Source: an uncultured Aquimarina sp. (GTDB lineage: Bacteria; Bacteroidota; Bacteroidia; Flavobacteriales; Flavobacteriaceae). From it: a DNA stretch of 64,000 nt. Where the stretch lies: the NCBI GenBank assembly GCA_947493035.1, contig CANLOW010000001.1:744001-808000 (forward strand), in the 5' to 3' direction. The position numbers and the translations under genes were made by a program. Of the stretch, positions 46,324-54,765 are shown one piece after another (the stretch's first letter is position 1; each line of letters opens with the position of its first letter). The notes below the pieces were generated by a model. It saw only the letters and a list, made by a program, of their open reading frames with translations. It searched no databases and was not told where the DNA came from.

Positions 46324-47577
46324 TTATGCTTCAATTTTTTTCAAAACAATACATGCATTGTGACCGCCAAATCCAAAAGTATTACTCATGGCTACTTTAG
46401 CTTCACGTTTTTGTGCTTTGTTTAGTGTTAAATTCAATTCTGAATTAATATTTTCATCAACAGTGTCATGATTTATTGTCGGTGGGACAATACCGTGTTC
46501 CAGTGATAAAATGGATGCTACTGCTTCGATAGCACCGGCAGCACCTAATAAGTGACCAGTCATAGACTTAGTCGAATTAATGTTAATGTTTTTAGCATGG
46601 TCGCCAAAAACATGTGAAATTGCTTTTAATTCAGCCACATCTCCAAGAGGTGTAGAAGTACCATGTGTATTTATGATATCTACTTCTTCAGGTTTAATGC
46701 CAGCATTGTTTAAACAATTTTCCATTACAGCAATTACTCCTGTACCTTCTGGGTGAGGAGCAGTCATGTGATAAGCATCAGAAGAAAGTCCTCCTCCGAT
46801 AACTTCGGCATAAATTTTAGCACCACGAGCTTTTGCGTGCTCATACTCTTCTAAAATTAATGCACCAGCACCTTCTCCTAATACAAAACCATCTCGATTA
46901 GCATCGAATGGTCTAGAAGCTTGTTCTGGATTTTCATTATTCGTTGATAGGGCCTGTAAGGCATTAAAACCTCCAATACCCGATTCGGTAACTGCGGCCT
47001 CACTACCACCGGTAACGATAACATCACAGTGACCTAAACGAATATAATTTAAAGCATCTATAATGGCATTTGCCGAAGATGCACAAGCTGATACTGTAGT
47101 GTAGCTTGGTCCCATAAATCCATTCTTAATAGAAATATGGCCAGGAGCAATATCAGCAATCATTTTTGGGATAAAAAAGGGGTTGAAACGAGGTGTTCCA
47201 TCCCCTTTTGTGAAATCTCTAACCTCGTTATGAAATGTCTCAATACCTCCAATACCAGCTCCCCAAATAACACCTACGCGTTTTTTGTCAATAGTTTCTG
47301 GGTTTAATTTAGAGTCTTGGATAGCTTCGTCGGAAGCAACCATAGCATATTGAGAAAACTTATCGAGTCTTCGTGCTTCTTTTCTTGGTATGAAGTCATT
47401 CACGCTGAAGTTTTTCACTTCGCATGCGAATCGAGTTTTGAATTTTTCAGGGTCAAAGTGTGTAATGCGCGCAGCACCACTTTTTCCATTTACTAAACCG
47501 TCCCAATATTCATTAATATTGTTACCTATCGGCGTTAATGCCCCTAATCCTGTTACAACAACTCTCTTCAACTCCAT
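46324..47577 (-). CDS. fabF: 3-oxoacyl-[acyl-carrier-protein] synthase II
   Basis: 417 aa. It elongates acyl-ACP with malonyl-ACP. The catalytic triad is complete: Cys165 in TVSACASSANA, His305 in NTHGTSTPLGD and His342 in SMTGHLLGAAG. The start VVVTGLGALTPIG is typical. It lies 18 nt downstream of acpP and upstream of rnc. Confidence 0.97.
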   Translation of the reverse strand: MELKRVVVTGLGALTPIGNNINEYWDGLVNGKSGAARITHFDPEKFKTRFACEVKNFSVNDFIPRKEARRLDKFSQYAMVASDEAIQDSKLNPETIDKKRVGVIWGAGIGGIETFHNEVRDFTKGDGTPRFNPFFIPKMIADIAPGHISIKNGFMGPSYTTVSACASSANAIIDALNYIRLGHCDVIVTGGSEAAVTESGIGGFNALQALSTNNENPEQASRPFDANRDGFVLGEGAGALILEEYEHAKARGAKIYAEVIGGGLSSDAYHMTAPHPEGTGVIAVMENCLNNAGIKPEEVDIINTHGTSTPLGDVAELKAISHVFGDHAKNININSTKSMTGHLLGAAGAIEAVASILSLEHGIVPPTINHDTVDENINSELNLTLNKAQKREAKVAMSNTFGFGGHNACIVLKKIEA

Positions 47578-47595
47578 ACTATGAGTAAGTATTAA

Positions 47596-47829
47596 TTACT
47601 TTGCGTTTTCGATATAAGAAATTGCTTGACCTACAGTCGCAATGTTTTCTGCTTGGTCGTCTGGGATTTGAATATCAAATTCTTTTTCAAACTCCATGAT
47701 TAACTCAACAGTGTCTAATGAATCAGCTCCAAGGTCGTTTGTAAAACTAGCGTCTGTAACTACTTCATTTTCGTCAACTCCTAATTTGTCAACGATAATT
47801 GCTTTTACTCTTGATGCAATGTCTGACAT
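47596..47829 (-). CDS. acpP: Acyl carrier protein
   Basis: 77 aa, highly acidic. The phosphopantetheine attachment Ser is S37 in [16 protein letters not shown]. It carries growing acyl chains for FabF and the other fatty acid synthesis enzymes. First gene of the acpP-fabF-rnc-IPExxxVDY-pyk cluster. Confidence 0.97.
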   Translation of the reverse strand: MSDIASRVKAIIVDKLGVDENEVVTDASFTNDLGADSLDTVELIMEFEKEFDIQIPDDQAENIATVGQAISYIENAK

Positions 47830-47855
47830 AATGTATTTATTTTTAGTTTAGGTCG

Positions 47856-47863
47856 CAAAAATA
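47856..47863 (-). promoter_or_regulatory. -7 element of acpP
   Basis: The minus strand reads TATTTTTG, 26 nt before the acpP ATG. No clear -33 element at the ideal spacing. Confidence 0.55.
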
Positions 47864-48006
47864 GCAAACTTTATTATAAAACAGCACTTATCTAAAAAAA
47901 TGTAGCTTTTATCGGTATTAAGTTATTTCTGACAACAATTAATTTCTTCTAATTTATTAAAAATTAGCGTTCTAAATGGGTAAGTCTAAATATTTTTATA
48001 TTCTTA

Positions 48007-48036
48007 TTTGTAGATGCCTGTAATAGTTTAATTTTG
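48007..48036 (+). promoter_or_regulatory. purN promoter
   Basis: TTTG (48007-48010) and TAATTTTG (48029-48036) are 18 nt apart, a full Bacteroidota -33/-7 promoter. Transcription would start near 48041, which leaves about 25 nt before the preferred purN ATG. It also argues against the in-frame upstream start at 48042. Confidence 0.75.
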
Positions 48037-48065
48037 AATTCGTGTACCTATGTAAACAGCCGAAA

Positions 48066-48632
48066 ATGAAAAACATCATCATATTTGCTTCTGGATCAGG
48101 CACTAATGCTGAGAATATTATTAAATATTTTCAAGAGAACCAAAAGGCAGAAGTGACCCACGTATTTAGTAACAAGTTAAAAGCAAAAGTATTGCAGCGA
48201 GCTACTAAATTAGGAGTAACAGCATTACATTTTGATAGATCGTCTTTTTATGAAACCAATGATGTCTTGCACATAGTTAAAGATGCAAATCCAGACCTGA
48301 TTGTATTAGCAGGTTTTTTATGGAAATTTCCAGAGAATTTGATTCAAGCATTCCCCGATAAAATAATTAATGTACATCCTGCATTATTGCCAAAATATGG
48401 AGGGAAAGGCATGTATGGTAGACATGTTCATGCAGCCGTTTTTGAAAATAAAGAGGAGGTTTCTGGAATCACTATTCATTATGTAAATGAAAATTATGAT
48501 GAAGGGGCTATAATCTTTCAAGCGAAAACTAAAGTGTCTGATGTTGAAAATGCTGATGATATAGCTGAGCGTATTCATCAATTAGAGTATGATCATTTTC
48601 CAAAAGTAATTGAAGAAATTTTATATAAATAG
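48066..48632 (+). CDS. purN: Phosphoribosylglycinamide formyltransferase
   Basis: 188 aa from ATG 48066. It formylates GAR with 10-formyl-tetrahydrofolate in purine synthesis. The N-terminal FASGSGTNAENII binds the phosphate; the catalytic region NVHPALLPKYGGKGMYG holds the conserved Asn and His; VSGITIHYVNENYDEGAIIFQ is the third signature. Divergent from acpP, as in many flavobacteria. Confidence 0.95.
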   Translation: MKNIIIFASGSGTNAENIIKYFQENQKAEVTHVFSNKLKAKVLQRATKLGVTALHFDRSSFYETNDVLHIVKDANPDLIVLAGFLWKFPENLIQAFPDKIINVHPALLPKYGGKGMYGRHVHAAVFENKEEVSGITIHYVNENYDEGAIIFQAKTKVSDVENADDIAERIHQLEYDHFPKVIEEILYK

Positions 48633-48714
48633 GTACAAGGCAAAAGGTCGAGGGTTGAAGATGTGATTTCCATTGGCCCTCTACCTTCTACCATCCACCT
48701 TCAACCATTTAAAG
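48633..48714 (+). repeat. Iterated inverted-repeat spacer between purN and the RNase H gene
   Basis: GGTTGAAG (48653-48660) pairs with CTTCAACC (48699-48706). The inner GTCGAGGG-type copy partly pairs with CCCTCTACC. CTCTACCTTCTACCATCCACC on the right is a run of diverged ACCTTC-type units. Same architecture as the suf spacers but with a different word. Confidence 0.65.
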
Positions 48715-49350
48715 TTGGGAAACAAACAGAAATACTACGTAGTCTGGCAAGGGCATAAAGAGGGTGTCTTTAAAACATGGAAAGATTGCAAAGAAGCCAT
48801 TTTTAATTACCCGCAGGCGCAATACAAATCTTTTTTAAGTTTAGAAGAGGCTCAGAAAGCTTTTAATGGTGTTTATGCAGATTATGTAGGTAAGAAAGTG
48901 TCTAAGCCTAAATTATCTCAAGAAGAACTCGATCGGATTGGAAAGCCAAACCTGTATTCAATAGCTGTGGATGCTGCTAGTAGTGGAAATCCAGGTATTA
49001 TGGAATATCGAGGAGTAGATACCCAAACGGAAAAAGAATTATTCAAACAAGGGCCTTTTACTCAAGGAACTAATAATATAGGGGAGTTTTTGGCATTAGT
49101 GCACGGTCTTGCTTTTTTGAAGCAACAAAAAAGTGATAGACTATTGTATACTGATTCTAAAATTGCAATGAGTTGGGTGCGTCAGAAAAAATGCAAAACC
49201 AAACTTTCGATGAATTCAAAAAATGAAAAAGTATTCGAGTTGGTATATCGTGCAGAACAGTGGCTTAAAAAAAACACTTATAATACTACAATTGTAAAGT
49301 GGGAAACCAAAGCTTGGGGTGAGATTCCGGCAGATTTTGGTAGAAAATGA
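48715..49350 (+). CDS. Ribonuclease H with N-terminal viroplasmin/RNase HI domain
   Basis: 211 aa when started at TTG 48715, which gives MGNKQKYYVVWQGHKEGVFK. An upstream TTG at 48673 would translate the repeat spacer and is unlikely; no in-frame ATG is available nearby. The first ~50 residues are a Caulimovirus viroplasmin-type RNA:DNA-hybrid-binding domain (YYVVWQGHKEGVFKTWKDCKEAI). From about residue 80 an RNase H fold follows (YSIAVDAASSGNPGIMEYRG, NNIGEFLALVHGLAFL, RLLYTDSKIAMSWV), with the acidic catalytic residues D, E and D visible. It removes RNA from hybrids. Confidence 0.88.
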   Translation: MGNKQKYYVVWQGHKEGVFKTWKDCKEAIFNYPQAQYKSFLSLEEAQKAFNGVYADYVGKKVSKPKLSQEELDRIGKPNLYSIAVDAASSGNPGIMEYRGVDTQTEKELFKQGPFTQGTNNIGEFLALVHGLAFLKQQKSDRLLYTDSKIAMSWVRQKKCKTKLSMNSKNEKVFELVYRAEQWLKKNTYNTTIVKWETKAWGEIPADFGRK

Positions 49351-49390
49351 TATTTTTAGAAGAGAGAATATAGAAAATAGATTTTTTGTT

Positions 49391-49450
49391 TAGTCGCTCG
49401 GCAGGAACAAAGGGTGAGCGATAGTCGAACCCTGTTACAGGAGAAAAAAC
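49391..49450. repeat. GAGCGxxAGTCGAA-type intergenic element
   Basis: TCGCTC (49394-49399) and GAGCGA (49416-49421) form an imperfect hairpin. The right side continues as GAGCGATAGTCGAAC, close to the GAGCGCAGTCGAAA at 54715-54728. Such elements recur between genes in flavobacterial chromosomes. No gene lies in the 287 nt before metG. Confidence 0.55.
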
Positions 49451-49524
49451 ATTTAATAAACTGTCATGCCGCGAATTTCGATAGAAATTATAGTGGTATC
49501 TCCAGCACTAGAAGTATTAATTCT

Positions 49525-49532
49525 TAATTTTG
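49525..49532 (+). promoter_or_regulatory. -7 element of metG
   Basis: TAATTTTG matches TAnnTTTG. Transcription from here gives a leader of about 100 nt before the metG ATG at 49638. Confidence 0.5.
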
Positions 49533-49538
49533 CAGCTT

Positions 49539-49623
49539 GGTTATTTGTTTCAGGACAAATTTAACCCTAATGATATTGTTTAAATACGAGGCTAGCCTCA
49601 TAAGATTCAACCCACAATGTGGG
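49539..49623 (+). promoter_or_regulatory. Structured metG leader of unknown type
   Basis: Three potential stems occur in succession. GGTTATTTGT (49539-49548) pairs with ACAAATTTAACC (49555-49566) with a 2-nt bulge. GAGGCTAGCCTC (49588-49599) is self-complementary. CCCAC (49611-49615) pairs with GTGGG (49619-49623). I do not recognise a known riboswitch or T-box. Confidence 0.4.
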
Positions 49624-49637
49624 CAAAAAAACAGGAA

Positions 49638-51698
49638 ATGAACACACCGAAGAGATATACGATTACCACAGCTTTACCTTATACGAATGGGCCAATACAC
49701 ATAGGTCATATGGCAGGAGTTTATGTGCCGGCTGATATTTATGCTCGTTATTTAAGAGCATTAGATAAAGATGTGGTGTTGATTGGAGGTAGTGATGAGC
49801 ACGGAGTTGCTATCCCGATGCGAGCAAAGAAAGAGGGGGTTTCTCCACAGGTGATTATTGATAAGTATCATACAATTATTAAGGATTCTTTTAAGGAATT
49901 TGGTATTTCGTTTGATAATTACTCTCGAACTTCTAAGCAGATTCATCATGAAACTGCTGGTGAATTCTTTAAAAATATGCATGAAAAAGGGCAGTTTATA
50001 GAGGAAGTAACCGAGCAATTATATGATCCCGAAGCAAAGCAATTTTTAGCAGATCGATTTGTTACAGGTACCTGTCCAAAATGTAATAATGAAGAAGCTT
50101 ATGGGGATCAATGTGAAAAATGTGGTAGCTCGTTAAATGCTACGGATCTAATAAATCCTAAATCAACGCTTTCAGGAGCAGAACCTATCACTAAAAGCAC
50201 AAAACACTGGTTTTTACCTTTAGATCAATATGAAGGTTTTTTAAAGGAATGGATTTTAGAAGGACATAAAAAAGATTGGAAAACGAACGTATACGGACAA
50301 TGTAAATCATGGATCGATGATGGGTTAAAGCCACGTGCTGTAACTAGAGATTTAGATTGGGGAATTCCAGTACCTGTAGAGGGAGGTGAAGGGAAAGTGC
50401 TTTATGTGTGGTTCGATGCGCCTATCGGTTATATTTCTTCAACTAAAGAGTGGGCTGCTCGTGAAGGTAAAAACTGGGAAGATTATTGGAAGAAAGAGGA
50501 TACTAAATTAGTGCACTTTATAGGGAAAGATAACATTGTATTTCACTGTATTGTGTTTCCAAGTATGTTGAAAGCGGCAGGTGATTATATCTTGCCTGAT
50601 AATGTGCCAGCTAATGAATTTTTGAATTTAGAGGGAAATAAATTGTCTACAAGTAAAAATTGGGCAGTTTGGTTACACGAATATTTAGAAGAATTCCCAG
50701 GGCAGCAAGATGTATTACGTTATGCATTGACAGCTAATGCACCAGAAACGAAGGATAATGATTTTACTTGGAAAGATTTTCAAGCTAGAAATAATAATGA
50801 GTTAGTTGCTATTTTCGGAAACTTTATCAATCGTGCTGTGGTGTTGACGAACAAGTATTATGATGGAGTGATACCAACGCCTTCTGAATTAGAACCAATT
50901 GATGAAGAAACGCTTGCTAAATTAAAAGCGTATCCATCGGTAATTGAAAGTTCGTTAGAGCGCTACCGTTTTCGTGAGGCAAGTCAAGAAATGATGAATA
51001 TTGCGCGTTTAGGGAATAAATATTTAGCAGATCTCGAGCCTTGGAAATTAGTGAAGACCGATGAAGTACGTACAAAAACAGTAATGTATGTAGCGTTGCA
51101 GATTGCTTCAGGTCTAGCGTCAATATGTGAGCCATTTTTGCCATTTACTGCTGCAAAATTAAAGTCTATTCTAAATATAGAGACATCAGCTACAAAGTGG
51201 TTAGAAGTAGCTACTGCAGAAAGTTTATTACCTGCAGGGCATCAAATTAATAAGAGCGAATTGTTATTTAGTAAGATTGAAGATGAAACAATTCAGCAAC
51301 AATTAGATAAGTTAGAGGCTACAAAGAAGGCAAACGAAGCTGCAAGTAAGGAAGTGGAGCCGCAAAAAGAGATCTGTACTTTTGAAGATTTTACCAAGTT
51401 GGATATACGTACAGGTACGATTATTGAAGCTGAAAAAATGCCCAAAGCAAAGAAGTTGTTAGTACTTAAAGTAGATACAGGAGTAGATGTAAGAACAATC
51501 GTATCAGGAATTGCTGAATATTTTGCTCCGGAGGCTATTATTGGTAAACAAGTAAGTGTTTTAATCAATCTAGCTCCACGTAAATTGAGAGGGGTAGAGA
51601 GTGAAGGGATGATTTTGATGACTGAAACACCAGATGGTAAATTAGTGTTTGTGAATCCTGACGAAGAAGGAGTCTCAGCAGGAGCTAAGATTTCTTAA
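49638..51698 (+). CDS. metG: Methionyl-tRNA synthetase with C-terminal tRNA-binding domain
   Basis: 686 aa from ATG 49638 ([18 protein letters not shown]); an in-frame ATG at 49617 would add MWAKKQE and lies in a small hairpin. Class I signature [11 protein letters not shown] is at 14-24. The zinc knuckles [20 protein letters not shown] are near 140-160, the KMSKS loop is KLSTSKN (about 340), and an anticodon-binding helical domain follows. The last ~110 residues form an EMAP/Trbp111-type tRNA-binding domain ([29 protein letters not shown]). It charges tRNA-Met. A single gene with a structured leader. Confidence 0.96.
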   Translation: MNTPKRYTITTALPYTNGPIHIGHMAGVYVPADIYARYLRALDKDVVLIGGSDEHGVAIPMRAKKEGVSPQVIIDKYHTIIKDSFKEFGISFDNYSRTSKQIHHETAGEFFKNMHEKGQFIEEVTEQLYDPEAKQFLADRFVTGTCPKCNNEEAYGDQCEKCGSSLNATDLINPKSTLSGAEPITKSTKHWFLPLDQYEGFLKEWILEGHKKDWKTNVYGQCKSWIDDGLKPRAVTRDLDWGIPVPVEGGEGKVLYVWFDAPIGYISSTKEWAAREGKNWEDYWKKEDTKLVHFIGKDNIVFHCIVFPSMLKAAGDYILPDNVPANEFLNLEGNKLSTSKNWAVWLHEYLEEFPGQQDVLRYALTANAPETKDNDFTWKDFQARNNNELVAIFGNFINRAVVLTNKYYDGVIPTPSELEPIDEETLAKLKAYPSVIESSLERYRFREASQEMMNIARLGNKYLADLEPWKLVKTDEVRTKTVMYVALQIASGLASICEPFLPFTAAKLKSILNIETSATKWLEVATAESLLPAGHQINKSELLFSKIEDETIQQQLDKLEATKKANEAASKEVEPQKEICTFEDFTKLDIRTGTIIEAEKMPKAKKLLVLKVDTGVDVRTIVSGIAEYFAPEAIIGKQVSVLINLAPRKLRGVESEGMILMTETPDGKLVFVNPDEEGVSAGAKIS

Positions 51699-51771
51699 TA
51701 AATTTTAGCAACGGGGTATCGTTTTTATATTTTGAAACGTTATACATTTATTGAATATTACTTACAATACT

Positions 51772-52407
51772 ATGAAAACTAATATTATTAAGATATTATC
51801 GTCTTTTTTGTTGCTTACAGGGGTGTTTTCTTGTAATCAATCAGAAATTGAAGAAAATGTAGAAGCATTTACAAAATTTGATATTAATTATGTTTTTACT
51901 TACCCGCTTTCTTTTGTTCAGTTTAATGAATTGCCGCCACCAGCAAACACTAAAATAGAAGGAGATTTTAAAACAGACCCGCCCTTGCAGCAGGTAGTGC
52001 GAACAAATTTTCAAGTAGAGCTAGATAAGAATAATGTGACTAGCGAAGATATTCGTTTAATAACGTTGGAGGATGTCGAGATAAGTCTAGTTGAGCCATC
52101 AGGTGGTAATTTTAATTTTTTAGATAAAATAACTTTAGAGTTAAAAATAAGCCCTACACAGACTAAAGTTATTGGGGAGTTAGACAACATAAAAGGTACA
52201 GATAAAACTACTTTATTAGTTCCTGGTTCAGGAGAGGGTTTTAATTTTAAGCAATTTATTGATCGAGAAGAATTAGTAATATTAATGACTTTAGAGGCAA
52301 ATACGCTTGATACCCGTAATTATATTATTGATGCTAAAGCAGCATTTGAAGTAACCCCTTGTATTTCGTTGTTTGAAGATACTCAAGATAAATGTGGGGG
52401 TTTATAG
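51772..52407 (+). CDS. Putative lipoprotein of unknown function
   Basis: 211 aa from ATG 51772, which gives a clean lipoprotein signal (hydrophobic LLLTGVFSC, lipid Cys near residue 20, then NQSEIEE). The mature part is predicted beta-rich (YPLSFVQFNELP, VVRTNFQVELDKNNVTSEDI, LEDVEISLVEPSGGNFNFLDKITLEL). It ends with a Cys pair (TPCISLFEDTQDKCGGL) that could form a disulfide. No family recognised. The HDAC-like gene starts 20 nt downstream, so they may be co-transcribed. Confidence 0.7.
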   Translation: MKTNIIKILSSFLLLTGVFSCNQSEIEENVEAFTKFDINYVFTYPLSFVQFNELPPPANTKIEGDFKTDPPLQQVVRTNFQVELDKNNVTSEDIRLITLEDVEISLVEPSGGNFNFLDKITLELKISPTQTKVIGELDNIKGTDKTTLLVPGSGEGFNFKQFIDREELVILMTLEANTLDTRNYIIDAKAAFEVTPCISLFEDTQDKCGGL

Positions 52408-52427
52408 GTGTTAGTTAGTCTAAGTAT

Positions 52428-53330
52428 ATGCTAAAAATAGCATTTCACCCTTGTTATGAACATCCACTAAGGCAAGGACATAGGTTTCCTATGGAAAAAT
52501 ATGATTTATTGCCAAAGCAATTACTGCACGAAGGAATATGTATTCCAGATAATTTTTTCGAGCCAGCTAAAATCGAAAAACAAGATCTAATAAGGGTTCA
52601 TACAGAAGACTATGTAGATCGTTTGCTGCGATTAGATATTTCTAAAAAAGAAGAACGTGCTACGGGTTTTCCGTTATCTCAAGATTTAGTTGATAGAGAA
52701 TTGATTATTACTCAGGGAACTGTTGATGCTTGTCATTTTGCCTTGAAATATGGGATCGCCATGAATATTGCAGGCGGTACACATCATGCTTTTTCAGATA
52801 GAGGAGAAGCTTTTTGCTTGTTAAATGACCAGGCTGTAGCGGCTTCATATCTTATCGAGAAAGATTTTTCAAAGAAAATTTTAATCATTGATCTGGATGT
52901 ACATCAAGGAAATGGAACTGCAGAAATCTTTCAAAATACTAATAAAGTTTTTACTTTTTCAATGCATGGGAAAAGTAATTATCCCTTTCGAAAAGAAAGA
53001 TCCGATTTAGATATTCCATTAGATAATAATACTGGTGATGCACTTTATCTTTCGATTTTAAAAGAAACCTTACCAAGCTTAATAAGCTCTCAACAGCCAG
53101 ATTTTCTTTTTTATCAGTGTGGTGTAGATATTTTAGCTTCTGATAAGTTGGGTAAGTTAGGTTGTACTATTGAGGGGTGTAAGGAAAGAGATCGTTTCGT
53201 GTTAGAGCTTGCTAAAGAATATCAATTACCTATAGTGTGTTCTATGGGTGGAGGCTATTCTCCAGATATAAAGACAATTATTACTGCGCATACGAATACC
53301 TATCGACTGGCTCAGGAGTTATTTTTTTAA
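52428..53330 (+). CDS. Histone deacetylase-like amidohydrolase
   Basis: 300 aa, class I/II HDAC fold. The active-site blocks are intact: GGTHHAFSDRGEAFCLLND (about 114-132) with the paired His, IDLDVHQGNGTAEIF (about 154-168) with the zinc-binding Asp and His, and CGVDILASDKLG (about 233-244) with the third zinc ligand. GGGYSPD is the C-terminal signature. Bacterial members deacetylate polyamines, acetoin-related compounds or protein lysines; the substrate is unknown here. Confidence 0.9.
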   Translation: MLKIAFHPCYEHPLRQGHRFPMEKYDLLPKQLLHEGICIPDNFFEPAKIEKQDLIRVHTEDYVDRLLRLDISKKEERATGFPLSQDLVDRELIITQGTVDACHFALKYGIAMNIAGGTHHAFSDRGEAFCLLNDQAVAASYLIEKDFSKKILIIDLDVHQGNGTAEIFQNTNKVFTFSMHGKSNYPFRKERSDLDIPLDNNTGDALYLSILKETLPSLISSQQPDFLFYQCGVDILASDKLGKLGCTIEGCKERDRFVLELAKEYQLPIVCSMGGGYSPDIKTIITAHTNTYRLAQELFF

Positions 53331-53572
53331 AGAGAATGTATAATAATTCTTTAAAATACTGTATTTATTCAGGTAAAAACTCTTTATGTTGCTTAAATAA
53401 CACATAATACATAATTTTAAAATCAAAATGCAGAAGGGAATACTGTCAAGTAATTCAGATTTTTGTAGAAAGTAGATTTTATAAACAGATATTATTTATT
53501 TTACACTTATTCAAGTTTAGAGATAGCTTAAGTTGTTGGATTGTAAAATAATATCAAACCTCATATTAAATA

Positions 53573-54691
53573 ATGATTACATGTAAAGCGGCAATTGCCA
53601 CAGGAGACGGAACATTTTCAATTGAAAATATTGAAGTTAAAGCACCTAAAGGAGATGAAGTATTGGTGAAGATTAAGGCTTCAGGTTTATGTCATACCGA
53701 TCATGATTCATTAACATGGGGGCAAACCATCGTGTTAGGTCATGAGGGAGCAGGAATTGTTGAAGCAGTAGGAGATGGAGTTACAAAATTTGAAGTTGGA
53801 GATGAAGTGATTCTAAACTGGGCGACACCTTGCTATGAGTGTTTTCAGTGTTTAGAGGGTAATCATCATATTTGCGAGAAAAACTCTCCAGTGATTGCTA
53901 GTCATGCTGGATTATTACCAGGAGGGCATGTAGATATAGAAGGGACAACATGGAAAGGAGCGCCTATCGAGCGATCATTTAATATAGGAACGCTTTCAGA
54001 ATATACCTTAGTAAAATCTTCTGCTTTAGTAAAAAAGCAAAGTAAAAAATTATCTTTTGAATCGGCATCAATTGTTTGTTGTGGGGTGATGACAGGTTGT
54101 GGATCTGTTTTTAATACGGCAAAAATCGAATGGGGAAGCTCTGTAGTAGTATTAGGTACAGGTGGTGTTGGTCTAAATGTAATTCAAGCAGCACGTATTT
54201 CGGGAGCAGCAAAAATTATAGCTATTGATATTAATGAGCAGCGCTTAGAAATGGCAAAGCAATTTGGAGCAACAGATGTTATTTTGGCAGATAGAGAAGA
54301 TAAAGGACTTAATAATGCTGCTGAAATTGTAAAGACAATGACTGATGGTCGTGGAGCAGATTATGCTTTCGAGTGTACCGCGGTACCAGCATTAGGAGCT
54401 GCACCTTTGGCAATGATTAGAAACGCTGGGACAGCCATTCAAGTTAGCGGTATTGAAGAAGAAATTACTGTCGATATGCGCTTGTTCGAATGGGATAAAA
54501 AATATATCAATCCTTTATATGGAAGCTGTCGACCAGATGTTGATTTTCCTAAACTAGAAGCATTATACGATAATGGAAGTCTTATGTTAGATGAAATGAT
54601 CACAAGGACTTACAAGCTAGAGGATCTGGGTCAAGCATTCGATGATATGTTAGCAGGACGTAATGCTAAAGGAGTTATTGTTTTCGAATAG
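53573..54691 (+). CDS. Zinc-dependent alcohol dehydrogenase, class III-like
   Basis: 372 aa medium-chain dehydrogenase. Catalytic zinc ligands are C40 and H57 (with E58) plus a Cys in SIVCCGVMTGCGS near 170. The structural zinc site C87, C90, C93, C101 is complete (CYECFQCLEGNHHIC). The NAD loop is GTGGVGLNV (about 193-201), followed by IDINEQRLEMAKQFGA. It resembles AdhC/formaldehyde-dehydrogenase-type enzymes, but its substrate cannot be fixed. The 242-nt upstream gap showed no clear -7/-33 promoter. Confidence 0.92.
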   Translation: MITCKAAIATGDGTFSIENIEVKAPKGDEVLVKIKASGLCHTDHDSLTWGQTIVLGHEGAGIVEAVGDGVTKFEVGDEVILNWATPCYECFQCLEGNHHICEKNSPVIASHAGLLPGGHVDIEGTTWKGAPIERSFNIGTLSEYTLVKSSALVKKQSKKLSFESASIVCCGVMTGCGSVFNTAKIEWGSSVVVLGTGGVGLNVIQAARISGAAKIIAIDINEQRLEMAKQFGATDVILADREDKGLNNAAEIVKTMTDGRGADYAFECTAVPALGAAPLAMIRNAGTAIQVSGIEEEITVDMRLFEWDKKYINPLYGSCRPDVDFPKLEALYDNGSLMLDEMITRTYKLEDLGQAFDDMLAGRNAKGVIVFE

Positions 54692-54698
54692 TATCAGA

Positions 54699-54734
54699 TG
54701 GAGTGCAGTCGATTGAGCGCAGTCGAAATCTCCT
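54699..54734. repeat. Tandem GAGYGCAGTCGA element
   Basis: GAGTGCAGTCGA (54701-54712) and GAGCGCAGTCGA (54715-54726) form a direct tandem. GGAG at 54700-54703 and CTCC at 54730-54733 can pair at the ends. It lies between the alcohol dehydrogenase and GH2 genes and is related to the element near 49391. Confidence 0.65.
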
Positions 54735-54765
54735 CAAAGATTATTGATCTATAAATTAAGATACC

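Noticed and set aside
53331..53572. Possible regulatory RNA before the alcohol dehydrogenase
   Set aside because: I saw no stable stems, conserved motif or clear promoter in these 242 nt.
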